DNA from: Rhodococcus sp. KRD197
GTDB taxonomy: Bacteria > Actinomycetota > Actinomycetes > Mycobacteriales > Mycobacteriaceae
Direction: 5' to 3'
Assembly (NCBI RefSeq): GCF_017168235.1
Contig: NZ_JABFAO010000004.1
Coordinates: 215,595-279,594 of the forward strand
DNA length: 64,000 bases
Part shown: positions 37,573 through 46,120 of the stretch, piece by piece
Position numbering within the stretch: position 1 is the stretch's first letter
How the letters are laid out: every line of letters starts with the position of its first letter
Translations under genes and position numbers: made by a program
Notes under the pieces: model-generated
What the model saw: only the letters and a program-made list of their open reading frames with translations
The model's database searches: none
What the model was told of the DNA's origin: nothing

Positions 37573-39237
37573 CTACTCTCCGTCGGCGATGATTCTTGCG
37601 ATGTTGCGTTCCGCGAGGGCGGTGATGGTCAACGACGGGTTCGCCGCACCCGTGCTCCCGGGGATGAGCGCTCCGTCCACGACGTAGAGGCCGGGGTGTC
37701 CTTGGACGCGTCCGTAGGAGTCGGTGACGTCGCCGAGCACTGCACCGCCCAGGGGGTGGGCGGTGAACGTGTCGTCCACATCGCGGGTGAACGGCTCCGC
37801 CGAGACGACGGTGCGACCTGCCTGCGCCATCCTGTTGTTCACTGCACGCAGCGATTCGACGGTGTCGCGGCTGCCGCCCTTGGGCCAGGAGAGTGACATG
37901 GAGTCGGTGGCGGTGTCGAACCGGAAGTCCGCGCGCAGTGGGTCGATGGTCATCCCCAGAGAGGCGAGGAAGCCGAGGTCCGTGGGCACTCCCGGAACGT
38001 ACCAGTTCTCCACTGTCAGTGGCAGATTGGTCTCGTCGGTGATTCGCGAAGCGCACGGCGACGCCTGCGAGACGGCCGCGATCGGGCCGAGGGAGCGGGT
38101 CATCGTGGCATCACCGTTGGTGCCCCAGCCCCGACCGACGAACTCGTTGAGATTGGCGAGAGCTCCCGTGGCCTGAGCGCGCATGAGGAGTTCGGTGGTG
38201 CCGATCGATCCGGCGCCGAGTACGAGCTTGTCGCATGTCAGAGTACGGATTTCGAGCACCTCGCCCTCGGGGGAGAGCCGTCGAACCTCGACGCGGTAGC
38301 GGCCCGAGGATTCGGTGCCGATGGAGGCGACCTCGTGGCTGTGGCACACACGCGCGCGACCGGTGGCCTCCGCCTGTGGGATGTAGTTCTGGGTGAGGTC
38401 GTGCTTGGCGCCGTTGGAGTTGCCGAAGGTGCTGGCGCCGACGGTCGCCGACGGTCGCGAGTGCCCAGATATCTCGTCACGCACGACATTCCAGTTCCAG
38501 TTGCCGTCCACGGGCTCGGGCGTGAAACCAGCGCGGCGGGCGTGGTCGTCCCAGACGCGTGAGTGCGTGAAGCTCGGACTGTTGTAGATGTCCGCGGGCA
38601 TGATCGACGGCAGCAGCATCGAGCGCGCCTTCGGGTACCAGGTGCGTTCCATCTCGTCGTAACCGAGTCGGCCACCGAACGAGAGGTCGAAGTAGCGGCG
38701 ATCGGGGGCGATGGTGACGCCGGTGTAGACAACCGAGCCACCACCGACGGCGGCCGCTCGCCACACGGACAGATTCTCGTAGCGGGTCGTATCGAGTACC
38801 CCGCCGAAGTAATCGACCGGTCCGACGGGAAGGCCGGTGATGTTGGTGAAGGAGGTCTGTCGCCAGAGACCACGACCGTCGGCGGTCATATCGGCGGTGA
38901 AGATCTCACGCCGAGGATCGCGCGGCCAGCGTAGGCCGCGTTCGAGGACGGTGACGTCGGTACCTGCCTGTGCGAGACGAAGCGCGGCAGCGCTGGCGCC
39001 GAAGCCCGAACCGATGACGATGACGGGGGTGTGATCGGGCGGGCGCGGCGGGTCGGCCCATAATTCCGGTACCAGTAATCGGATGGAGTCGACGCCGATG
39101 GGCAACGCTCCCGCGCGCCCGGCCGTCGCAAGCGGAGGAACGGTCAGACCGACCAGACCCGCAGCCGCCAGTTGAAGCAGTTTCCTACGTTTCACGTTGT
39201 GTATATCCCCTGCGCTCGAACCCGACTCGATCGTCAT
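37573..39237 (-). CDS. Cholesterol-oxidase-like GMC flavoenzyme, Tat-exported
   Basis: A protein of up to 554 residues. A twin-arginine signal (KRRKLLQLAAAGLVGLTVPPLATAG) is followed by the FAD motif GSGFGASAAALRLAQAG and VLERG. The C-terminal FTAHPLGGAVLG and DGALIPGSTGAANPSLTITALAERN carry the active-site His and Asn of GMC-type cholesterol oxidases. It probably oxidises a 3-beta-hydroxysterol or related alcohol outside the cytoplasm. The ATG at 39237 gives 14 extra residues; a GTG at 39195 would begin directly at the Tat signal with AGGGG 11 bases upstream and is equally likely. No other sterol genes lie nearby. Confidence 0.82.
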   Translation of the reverse strand: MTIESGSSAGDIHNVKRRKLLQLAAAGLVGLTVPPLATAGRAGALPIGVDSIRLLVPELWADPPRPPDHTPVIVIGSGFGASAAALRLAQAGTDVTVLERGLRWPRDPRREIFTADMTADGRGLWRQTSFTNITGLPVGPVDYFGGVLDTTRYENLSVWRAAAVGGGSVVYTGVTIAPDRRYFDLSFGGRLGYDEMERTWYPKARSMLLPSIMPADIYNSPSFTHSRVWDDHARRAGFTPEPVDGNWNWNVVRDEISGHSRPSATVGASTFGNSNGAKHDLTQNYIPQAEATGRARVCHSHEVASIGTESSGRYRVEVRRLSPEGEVLEIRTLTCDKLVLGAGSIGTTELLMRAQATGALANLNEFVGRGWGTNGDATMTRSLGPIAAVSQASPCASRITDETNLPLTVENWYVPGVPTDLGFLASLGMTIDPLRADFRFDTATDSMSLSWPKGGSRDTVESLRAVNNRMAQAGRTVVSAEPFTRDVDDTFTAHPLGGAVLGDVTDSYGRVQGHPGLYVVDGALIPGSTGAANPSLTITALAERNIARIIADGE

Positions 39238-39331
39238 TGTTCCTTACCCGACCGAGGAAAAGCGACCGAGCGTCACTGAAACAGTGAAACCTCCCAGGCC
39301 CTCCACAGGTGGGGGTGACAGAATCACCGTG

Positions 39332-40285
39332 ATGTACATCGTTATAGGTGCGGTTTTCGTGACGGCCGCGATCCTCGCCATCGCGGTCCACCTCGTCGAC
39401 TCGACGCGCCAGAGCGTGCTGGTGGCCGGTGCATTGGCCCGCACCCCCATGTGGGCTTCCGTGCCCGGCACGGTGCTGCTCACGATCGGAGTGGGTTGGG
39501 TGGGGGCGCTCCTCGGCCTGGCCGTCATGGCGGCGGCAGCGTGGACGCAGTGGCCGCTCGTCGCGCGACGGTTCCGGGCGAAGGAATCGGTCCGGGACAC
39601 AAACACGCTGGGCACGCCCTTCACCGTGCTGCACGCGAACATTCTGCTCGGCGGAGCCGACGCCGACGCCATCGTCGCACTGCTGGAGCGTCACCGCCCG
39701 GACGTTCTCACTGTCGTCGAGTTGACGCCGAGCGCGCACGAGAGGCTCCTCGCCGCCGGCCTGGCCGAGCATCTGCCGTACTCGTTCGTCAGTCTGGCGG
39801 GCGGCGGCGAAGGGTCGGGCATCTATTCGCAGCATCCGCTCGACGATGTGATGCGTCACGACGGCTATGCGGCCGAACAGCTCTCGGCCCGGGTCGAGGT
39901 GCCGGGTGGACCGACGCCGTTGGTCTTCGCGCTTCATCCGGTCCCGCCGTGGCCGCGATCACCGCAGGGGTGGGTACGGGAGTTGGCGTCGATCCGGCAG
40001 ATGCTCGCGAAAATTCCAGCCGAGGACGGCCCCGTCATCGTCGGCGGTGACTTCAACGCGACTTTCGATCACAAGCTCTACCGAAACTTGCTGACGGGCT
40101 CGTACCGAGACGCGGCAATCGAGGTGGGCGCCGGCCATCTCGCGACCTACCACGCCGACATGCGGATTCCGCCGCTCATCGCGATCGACCACATCCTCGT
40201 GCGCGGGGCCGCCGTGACCGAGGTGGGTACCGTCGACCTGCCGGGTTCGGATCACCGCGGCCTCCGCGCCGCCCTCCTGCTCTAG
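39332..40285 (+). CDS. EEP family hydrolase with N-terminal membrane segments
   Basis: A 317-residue protein with two hydrophobic segments near the N-terminus (about residues 3-20 and 45-70), then an endonuclease/exonuclease/phosphatase fold. Motifs include LHANILLGGADADAIV, RPDVLTVVELT, PVIVGGDFNATFDH and IDHILV...GSDHRGLRAAL, which give the metal-binding Asn, Glu, Asp and the Asp-His pair. The substrate could be a nucleic acid or a phospholipid and is not predictable. An ATG at 39332 is chosen; a GTG is one codon earlier. The stop overlaps the stop of the convergent VOC gene. Confidence 0.8.
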   Translation: MYIVIGAVFVTAAILAIAVHLVDSTRQSVLVAGALARTPMWASVPGTVLLTIGVGWVGALLGLAVMAAAAWTQWPLVARRFRAKESVRDTNTLGTPFTVLHANILLGGADADAIVALLERHRPDVLTVVELTPSAHERLLAAGLAEHLPYSFVSLAGGGEGSGIYSQHPLDDVMRHDGYAAEQLSARVEVPGGPTPLVFALHPVPPWPRSPQGWVRELASIRQMLAKIPAEDGPVIVGGDFNATFDHKLYRNLLTGSYRDAAIEVGAGHLATYHADMRIPPLIAIDHILVRGAAVTEVGTVDLPGSDHRGLRAALLL

Positions 40286-40647
40286 GGCTTGGGCAGTTCT
40301 TGGACGGCCCACTCGTTGCCGTCGGGATCGCTGAAGAACACGAACTTGCCCCAACCGAGGTCTTCGACGGGAGCGATGTCCAAGCCTGCTGCGACCAGGT
40401 GGTCGCGGGCTTCGTCGACATTGTCGACGACGACGAGCATCCCCTCGACGCTGCCGGGCACTGCCTTGGTGATGCCCTTGCCGATGGCGATCGAGCACGC
40501 CGAACCCGGAGGCGTCAGTTGGACGTAGCGGATGTCCTCGGAAGGGCAGGCGTCGTGGTCGGCAACGAATCCGATGCCGGTGTAGAAGTCTTTCGCGCGG
40601 TCCACGTCCGAGACGGGAATCATGACGAGCTCGAGTTTCATGTCCAT
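40282..40647 (-). CDS. VOC/glyoxalase-like protein
   Basis: A 121-residue single-domain vicinal-oxygen-chelate protein. The order KLELVMIPVSDVDRAKDFYTG, IRYVQLTPPGSACSIAIG, GMLVVVDNVDEARDHLVAAG, KFVFFSDPDGNEWAVQEL is typical, with the metal-binding Glu in the last strand. These proteins act as glyoxalases, dioxygenases or antibiotic-binding proteins, and the exact role is unknown. The ATG at 40647 follows GAGGAGAACAGC; the longer open frame upstream has no conserved sequence. Confidence 0.85.
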   Translation of the reverse strand: MDMKLELVMIPVSDVDRAKDFYTGIGFVADHDACPSEDIRYVQLTPPGSACSIAIGKGITKAVPGSVEGMLVVVDNVDEARDHLVAAGLDIAPVEDLGWGKFVFFSDPDGNEWAVQELPKP

Positions 40648-40722
40648 GCTGTTCTCCTCAGGTCGGTGTAGAACAACTATCTCGTCGATTGCGGACAGTT
40701 CCGGTCCTCGAACCCAAGAAAT

Positions 40723-41754
40723 ATGCGTCTCACAATCGAGGTTGTGGCAAGGGTGCTTCTCTCCATCCTCGATCGCTCCCGCACCCGTATCGGACTTCCG
40801 GACGCGGCTGCGCTGACGGCCACGATCGAGCGGGCAGCCCACGCGGAAATGTTGGGCTACCACCGCTTCTGGGTGGCCGAACATCACGGCGTTCCAGGTA
40901 TCGCGAGCGGCTCGCCGCCGGTGCTGCTGGCCGCGATCGGCGCGAGAACCTCCCGCATCCGAATCGGGTCCGGCGGAGTGATGCTGCCCAACCATCAGCC
41001 GTTCGTCGTGGCCGAGCAGTTCGCGATGCTCGAAGCGCTCTACCGCGGACGCGTCGACGTCGGACTGGGGCGTTCGCTCGGATTCACCGAGCCTGTTCGC
41101 AAGGCCTTGCGTTCGGGCCGAGAAGAACCCGACGCCTTCGCCGAGGACATCGATGAACTACTCAGCTACCTGACCGGCACCGGCCCGGTGACCGTGCGGC
41201 CGGCAGTTCCGCCTGAATGGACAACGCAGCCGCCGATGTTCGTTCTCGCGACCGGGCAGGGTCTCGAAATCGCAGCGAAAGCCGGCCTGCCAGTGGTGGT
41301 CGGCGGTCCGATCCTGCAGGGTGACGGGGCCGCGCTCGAGCAGTACCGTCGCGACTTCCGATCGACCGAGCAGAACCCGCACCCCACCGTCATCGTCTCC
41401 CTGGACATCACGGTCGCTCGGACAGAAGAACGTGCCCGCGAGTTGGTGCTGCCGGAGGCCTGGGCGATGGCGCAGTCGAGGCAGACGGGGGAGTTCCCGC
41501 CCTTGACCTCGCCGCGGGATATCGACCTCGACGCGGCACCGGCCAGGATGCGCGAGCGCGTCGAGAAATCGATCGCGACAGGGTTGCACGGCACACCGGA
41601 TCAGGTCGCCGACCGAGTAGTCGAGCTGATCCAGCGCACCGGCGCCGACGAGATTCTGGCCTCGACGTCCACCTACGACCGTGATGCACTGTTCGAGTCC
41701 GACGCCGCGCTGATCGATCTTTCGATGGCGTTGCGAGCTACTGTGGAGAAATAG
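40723..41754 (+). CDS. Luciferase-like (LLM) flavin-dependent monooxygenase
   Basis: A protein of up to 343 residues with the bacterial-luciferase fold: LGYHRFWVAEHHGVPGIASGSPPVLLAAIGARTSRIRIGSGGVMLPNHQPFVVAEQFAMLEALYRGRVDVGLGRS. It probably uses reduced flavin to oxidise an organic substrate, and WVAEHH is the hallmark of the MsnO8-like group. The first conserved residues are LLSILDRS, so the GTG at 40753 (MLLSILDRSRTRIG) is at least as likely as the ATG at 40723. The next gene follows 26 bases later. Confidence 0.85.
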   Translation: MRLTIEVVARVLLSILDRSRTRIGLPDAAALTATIERAAHAEMLGYHRFWVAEHHGVPGIASGSPPVLLAAIGARTSRIRIGSGGVMLPNHQPFVVAEQFAMLEALYRGRVDVGLGRSLGFTEPVRKALRSGREEPDAFAEDIDELLSYLTGTGPVTVRPAVPPEWTTQPPMFVLATGQGLEIAAKAGLPVVVGGPILQGDGAALEQYRRDFRSTEQNPHPTVIVSLDITVARTEERARELVLPEAWAMAQSRQTGEFPPLTSPRDIDLDAAPARMRERVEKSIATGLHGTPDQVADRVVELIQRTGADEILASTSTYDRDALFESDAALIDLSMALRATVEK

Positions 41755-41780
41755 ACATACCGGACTGATGGAGGTTGGCG

Positions 41781-41984
41781 ATGGCTGGCAAGAAGCTCGA
41801 CAGAGTGCACGCGCAGACGGCACTCGAAACCGTCCGGGAGAACCCGGGCATCGCATTGATCGCGGCAGCGCCGGCGCTGGTCGTCTTCGCGGTCGTGTGG
41901 TGGCTCGCCGGGTTCGGAACTGCGCTGCTGCTACTCATCGCTCTGGGCGTCGTCGGCTTCGTCGTCGCGAAGGTCCGCAGCTGA
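41781..41984 (+). CDS. Small membrane protein, hypothetical
   Basis: A 67-residue protein with a basic start (MAGKKLDRVHAQTALETVRENP) and two hydrophobic stretches (GIALIAAAPALVVFAVVWWLAGF and ALLLLIALGVVGFVVAKV). GAGGT lies eight bases before the ATG. I do not recognise the family. It ends two bases before the stop of the convergent phosphatase gene, so no terminator separates them. Confidence 0.65.
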   Translation: MAGKKLDRVHAQTALETVRENPGIALIAAAPALVVFAVVWWLAGFGTALLLLIALGVVGFVVAKVRS

Positions 41985-41985
41985 G

Positions 41986-42492
41986 CTAGCTTTCTGCGCG
42001 GGGGATGCAGAAGTCTGTGATGGTGGCGGTGCCCGCCACCAGGTCCGCCCAGTCGCGGTCGGTGGTCAGCACGGCGAGTGCCGATGTGGGGAATCGATGC
42101 CGGATGGTTCGGGCCAGTTCCGAGTCGTCGTCCTCGGCCAATTCCAAGGCGGTCCAGGGTATTCCGGGTTCGTGCCCGACGACGAGCAGTGTGCTCACCT
42201 CGGAGTCCGTCAGCAGAATCTCCTCGATGATCTCGTCGGCCGACCCGCCGTAGATCTTTTTCTCGAAACGGGCAGCCCCGCCGAGGCCGGTGGCTGTGAG
42301 GGTTTCGCGGGTGCGTTGGGCCGTGGAGCAGAGCACCGCGTCGACGACGCCGACGTGCTCGGTGATCCAGGTCCCGGCGAGACCGGCTTCTCGTCGACCG
42401 CGCGGCGCGAGGGGGCGCTCGTGGTCCGGAGTGCCCTCGGGATACCCGGATTTGCCGTGTCGCATGAGGACGAGAGTTCTGGTCTTCTCCAT
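41986..42492 (-). CDS. SixA-like histidine phosphatase
   Basis: A 168-residue histidine phosphatase. The catalytic RHG motif is in TLVLMRHGKSGYPEG, and VVGHEPG supplies the second His. Residues such as STAQRTRET (the Arg-containing middle motif) are also present. SixA-type enzymes dephosphorylate phosphohistidine in signalling or PTS-related proteins. The ATG at 42492 has GGAGGT five bases upstream and is preferred to the longer frame from 42540. It is divergent from bioY, and the intervening 93 bases contain the BioQ-like site. Confidence 0.87.
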   Translation of the reverse strand: MEKTRTLVLMRHGKSGYPEGTPDHERPLAPRGRREAGLAGTWITEHVGVVDAVLCSTAQRTRETLTATGLGGAARFEKKIYGGSADEIIEEILLTDSEVSTLLVVGHEPGIPWTALELAEDDDSELARTIRHRFPTSALAVLTTDRDWADLVAGTATITDFCIPRAES

Positions 42493-42519
42493 ACCTCCAC
42501 CGTAAACGGTGTTGGCTCG

Positions 42520-42550
42520 TTGGCTACCGGGTCGGCTCACCTGCTACCTT
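42520..42550 (+). promoter_or_regulatory. Putative bioY promoter
   Basis: TTGGCT (42520-42525) and TACCTT (42545-42550) are separated by 19 bases. The -10 element runs into the left arm of the BioQ-like palindrome, the arrangement expected for repression by steric blocking. Confidence 0.4.
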
Positions 42551-42564
42551 GAACGCCGTTCAAG
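42548..42564. promoter_or_regulatory. BioQ-type operator
   Basis: CTTGAAC-GCC-GTTCAAG is a perfect seven-base inverted repeat with a three-base centre. Its core TGAAC-N3-GTTCA closely resembles the TGAAC-N3-GTTAC motif described for the actinobacterial biotin repressor BioQ. It overlaps the putative -10 element and lies 22 bases before bioY. No bioQ gene is in the window. Confidence 0.75.
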
Positions 42565-42585
42565 TTTTGACGACGAGGAGTCACG

Positions 42586-43185
42586 GTGGGCGCAGTGAAG
42601 CAATCAGTAGGCAAGAAGTCGATGGTCTCGAAGGTGCGGTTCTCTGCCCGAGACATGGCGCAGATCGCGGTGTTCGCCGCGTTGATCGCCGCTCTGGGGC
42701 TGCCCGGTGCCATCACCGTCGGTTTCAGCGGCGTCCCCATCACGTTGCAGACCCTCGGCGTCATCCTCGCCGGAGCCATCCTCGGCGCCCGCAAGGGCAC
42801 CGCCGCCGTCACAGTGTTCATCGCGCTGACGCTGATCGGGCTGCCGCTGCTCTCCGGCGGTCGCACCGGACTCACCGCTCTGGCCGGTCCGAGCGCCGGA
42901 TACCTGATCGGCTGGATCCCCGCAGCCTTCGTCATCGGACTGCTCACCGCGCGCATCCTGCCGAAGTATCCCCTCGCACTCGGCCTGCTGATCAACGCGC
43001 TCGGCGGCATCGTGGTCATCTACGTGTTCGGCACCATCGGGTTGCTGCTGCGCACCGACCTCGCGGTGTGGGCATCGATCTCGACCAACTTCGCATTCGT
43101 TCCCGGCGACCTGGCGAAGGTCGTCATTGCCACCGTCGTGGCGAAGAGCGTTCATCGCGCGTACCCGGGCCTCATCACCAAGTGA
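42586..43185 (+). CDS. bioY: Biotin ECF transporter substrate-binding protein BioY
   Basis: A 199-residue integral membrane protein with about six hydrophobic segments. The GLPGAITVGFSGVPITLQTLGVILAGAILGARKG stretch and GRTGLTALAGPSAGYLIGWIPAAFVIG are the strongly conserved biotin-binding part of BioY. It captures biotin at the membrane and works with an ECF ATPase and a T component. It is the first gene of an operon that also holds bioM and bioN, with three acyl-CoA-type genes in between or after. Translation starts at a GTG, with GAGGAG at about 42573-42578. Confidence 0.94.
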   Translation: MGAVKQSVGKKSMVSKVRFSARDMAQIAVFAALIAALGLPGAITVGFSGVPITLQTLGVILAGAILGARKGTAAVTVFIALTLIGLPLLSGGRTGLTALAGPSAGYLIGWIPAAFVIGLLTARILPKYPLALGLLINALGGIVVIYVFGTIGLLLRTDLAVWASISTNFAFVPGDLAKVVIATVVAKSVHRAYPGLITK

Positions 43186-44285
43186 GGCTCGGCGGCTCGG
43201 GGCGGGACCCGGCGATCGACTGGGCCGGCACCGTGCTCACCTACGCCGAGTTCGACGAGGCAGTCGATCGCTGGCCCGCCGCGGCCGTGCACGACGCTTC
43301 GGAGCTGTCACCACCCGAGGCGCTCGTCTGCGTGTTCGCCGCCGCCCGGCAGGGCGCCGTCGTCCATGTCGAAGATCCGGCCGCCCGGCCACACCGAACT
43401 TCCGTGCCCGACGGAGCGTTCCTGCTCGTCGGCACGTCCGGATCCACCGGTACCCCGCGACCGCTCGCGCGGACCGCCGCGTCGTGGACGAGCAGTTTCG
43501 AAGAATTCAGCTCCCTCGTCGGTCTCACCCCGGCCGATAAAGTCCTCGTGACGGGACCGCTGCACGCCACGATGCATCTCTTCGGCGCCGTTCACGCGCT
43601 GTGGCTCGGGGCCTGCGTCACCGACAACCCTGCCACTGCCACGGCAGCGCATGCCGTACCTGCAGTGCTCAGGAAGCTGCTCCTCGGGACTGCACCCGAT
43701 CTTCGAACGGTGATCGTCGCAGGGACAGGTCTCGATCGAGCCGCCGAGCAGCAAGCCGACGGCCTGAGGGTTGTCGAGTACTACGGCGCCGCGGAACTCT
43801 CCCTCGTCGCTGCCCGCGTCGTTCCGTCTTCACTGACCCTGTTGAAGGACGTCGAAGCCGAGGTCCGCGACGGACTCCTCTTCGTACGCTCGCCGTACGC
43901 AGCGCTGGGGACGGACGAGTGGGTCGGCGTCGGCGATATCGCCGAGCTGGGCCCGGGCCGCGAACTCGTCGTACACGGCCGCGGGGATGCGGCCATCGAC
44001 GTGGGCGGAACGACCGTCCTCGCCGAGGATGTCGAACGGGTCCTGGGTGATATCGACGGTGTCCGCGCCGCAGCGGCCATCGCCACTCCTCATGCCGTGC
44101 TCGGTGCGACGGTGACGGCGGTGATCGAACTCGAGCCGGGCGGACGCCTGGAGCCGATAAAGCAGCAGGCTCGAGCACGCTTGCAGAGCACAGCCCTGCC
44201 GCGGCGATGGACCGTCGTCGAGGAGCTACCACGTACCGGCAGTGGCAAGATCGCCCGCGGCCGGGTGAAAGACTCGTATTCATGA
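43182..44285 (+). CDS. Short ANL-family acyl-CoA ligase, first copy
   Basis: A 367-residue member of the acyl-CoA synthetase (ANL) superfamily. The GTG at 43182 overlaps the bioY stop. The phosphate loop is GTSGSTGTPRPLAR, the A5-like motif is YYGAAELS, VGDIAEL holds the ribose-binding Asp, and the C-terminal PRTGSGKIARG carries the catalytic Lys. At 367 residues it is about 150 shorter than normal ligases; most of the missing part is from the N-terminal subdomain. The acyl substrate is unknown. It sits between bioY and a thiolase gene. Confidence 0.82.
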   Translation: MRLGGSGRDPAIDWAGTVLTYAEFDEAVDRWPAAAVHDASELSPPEALVCVFAAARQGAVVHVEDPAARPHRTSVPDGAFLLVGTSGSTGTPRPLARTAASWTSSFEEFSSLVGLTPADKVLVTGPLHATMHLFGAVHALWLGACVTDNPATATAAHAVPAVLRKLLLGTAPDLRTVIVAGTGLDRAAEQQADGLRVVEYYGAAELSLVAARVVPSSLTLLKDVEAEVRDGLLFVRSPYAALGTDEWVGVGDIAELGPGRELVVHGRGDAAIDVGGTTVLAEDVERVLGDIDGVRAAAAIATPHAVLGATVTAVIELEPGGRLEPIKQQARARLQSTALPRRWTVVEELPRTGSGKIARGRVKDSYS

Positions 44286-45430
44286 CCGCCAGCCCTAACG
44301 CGTTCGGTTCGAGTGCGATGCTCGTCGCTCCCTGGCGTACGCCCATCGGCAACGCCGGTCACGGCTTCGCGGCACTGACGACGACGGATCTCGCTGCCCC
44401 GGTCCTGGCCGCCACGCTGGCGACGCTGCTGGAGTCGGGGTGTGACGCGGACGTCGACGATGTCGTTCTCGGCAACTGCCTCGGGCCGGGCGGCGATCCG
44501 GCACGGGTATCGGCGTTGCGCGCCGGACTGGGCGCCGAAGTCCCCGGTGTGACGGTGGATCGACAGTGCGGTTCCGGGCTCGATGCGGTCATGCAGGCGG
44601 CGATGCGCGTACGCAGCGGCGAGGAAGAACTGATCCTTGCGGGCGGAGTGGAATCCGCGAGCACAGCTCCGTGGCGCTTCTGGCCGCCCGAGGGCGAAGC
44701 GGAACCGATCCGATACACGCGCGCGCCGTTCGCTCCGTCCGGTTTCCCGGACCCGGACATGGGTGTCGCCGCCGACGCTCTGGCGCAGGCCTGCGGGATC
44801 GGGCGGGAGCGGCAGGACGCGTACGCTGCCCGCTCGCACGCACTGGCGGCGGCGACGGATTTCACGGGTGAGATCGTGCCGGTCGCGGGCATCGAACGCG
44901 ATCAACGTATTCGCCCCAACATGACGCAGGCTCGGCTCGCGCGGCTGCGTCCCAGCTTCACCGCCGACGGCACCGCGACTGCAGGGAACTCGTGCGGCAT
45001 CTCCGACGGGGCCGCAGTGGTAGCGGTGACCTCGGAGGCTCTGGCGAAAGGCCTGCCGGCGCTGCGGGTACTCGGGTCGGCTGTGGCCGGATCGGATCCA
45101 GCACTGCCCGGGCTCGGACCTGTCCCGGCGATCGAGAAGGTACTGCGCCGTACGGGAATCGCACTGTCCGATATCGGGATCGTCGAGATCACCGAAGCGT
45201 TCGCCTCGGTGGTGCTGGCGGTGTCCGACCGGTTGGGCATCGACGAGAACACCCTGTGTCCGCAGGGCGGCGCCATCGCGATGGGTCATCCCTGGGGTGC
45301 CTCGGGAGCCGTTCTGCTCGTTCGACTGGCGCGTCAGATGCTCACCGAGAACGGCCCGGAACTGGGCCTGGCGGCGTGTGCCATCGGCGGCGGCCAAGGG
45401 ATAGCGATGATCGTGGAGCGTGCGTGGTGA
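44282..45430 (+). CDS. Thiolase family protein
   Basis: A 382-residue thiolase that starts in a four-base overlap with the ligase. The acylated cysteine is Cys96 in DRQCGSGLDAVMQA. The HPWGASGA motif (His336 by my count) and the C-terminal CAIGGGQG (Cys366) complete the catalytic set, so it should be active. It could shorten a beta-ketoacyl-CoA or condense two acyl-CoAs. Next comes bioM, overlapping by four bases (GTGA). Substrates are unknown; context suggests a link to biotin precursors or another small acyl group. Confidence 0.88.
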   Translation: MTASPNAFGSSAMLVAPWRTPIGNAGHGFAALTTTDLAAPVLAATLATLLESGCDADVDDVVLGNCLGPGGDPARVSALRAGLGAEVPGVTVDRQCGSGLDAVMQAAMRVRSGEEELILAGGVESASTAPWRFWPPEGEAEPIRYTRAPFAPSGFPDPDMGVAADALAQACGIGRERQDAYAARSHALAAATDFTGEIVPVAGIERDQRIRPNMTQARLARLRPSFTADGTATAGNSCGISDGAAVVAVTSEALAKGLPALRVLGSAVAGSDPALPGLGPVPAIEKVLRRTGIALSDIGIVEITEAFASVVLAVSDRLGIDENTLCPQGGAIAMGHPWGASGAVLLVRLARQMLTENGPELGLAACAIGGGQGIAMIVERAW

Positions 45431-46107
45431 GTGAGATCGTGTTCGATTCGGTGCGCCATGCTTTCGGTGAGCGCGAGGTGCTGCGCGGGATCAGCCTGCG
45501 GATCACCGAGCGGCGAGTCGGCATCATCGGCTCCAACGGTTCCGGCAAGTCGACGTTGGCCCGCACCGTCAACGGACTGCTGGCACCCGATTCCGGCACC
45601 GTGACCGTCGACGGCGTCGACCCCGCGAAAAAGGGCGCCCAGGTTCGCAAGAAGGTGGGCTTCGTGTTCACCGACCCGGACACTCAGATCGTCATGCCGA
45701 CGGTGGCCGAGGACCTTGCCTTCTCGTTGCGGCGGTCCGGACTGAGCAAGGTAGAGATCGCGGATCGGGTGCAGGAAATGCTGGTTCGATTCCAGCTCGC
45801 CGGCCATGCGGAGCACCCTGCTCACTTGCTCTCCGGAGGCCAGAAGCAGTTGCTGGCGATTGGCGCGGTGTTGATCCGCAGGCCCGAGGTCGTCATCGCC
45901 GACGAGCCGACCACTCTGCTCGACCTGCGCAATGCCCGCGTCGTGTCGCAGGCCCTCGACTCGATCGACCAGCAGGTCATCGTCGTCACCCATCAGCTCG
46001 CGCTGCTGGAAGGCTTCGAGCGTGTCGTCGTCATAGACGATGGGCTCGTCGCGTTCGACGGCACGCCGAGCGACGCTGTTCCCGCATACCGGGAGCTCGT
46101 CGAATGA
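45427..46107 (+). CDS. bioM: ECF transporter ATP-binding protein (BioM-like)
   Basis: A 226-residue ABC ATPase of the CbiO/BioM kind: Walker A GSNGSGKS, Q-loop FVFTDPDTQIVMPTVAEDLAF, signature LLSGGQKQLL, Walker B VVIADEPTTLLD and the switch His in VVTHQ. The Q-loop residues DPDTQ are typical of ECF ATPases. It starts at a GTG overlapping the thiolase stop and is followed by the T component. It powers BioY. Like some actinobacteria, this operon encodes one ATPase only, presumably a homodimer. Confidence 0.9.
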   Translation: MSEIVFDSVRHAFGEREVLRGISLRITERRVGIIGSNGSGKSTLARTVNGLLAPDSGTVTVDGVDPAKKGAQVRKKVGFVFTDPDTQIVMPTVAEDLAFSLRRSGLSKVEIADRVQEMLVRFQLAGHAEHPAHLLSGGQKQLLAIGAVLIRRPEVVIADEPTTLLDLRNARVVSQALDSIDQQVIVVTHQLALLEGFERVVVIDDGLVAFDGTPSDAVPAYRELVE

Positions 46108-46120
46108 TCGGCCGTGTCAG

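Noticed and set aside
42549..43181. Upstream extension of the first ligase gene through bioY
   Set aside because: The extension is Arg/His-rich and out of frame with bioY. Conserved ligase sequence begins only after the GTG at 43182.
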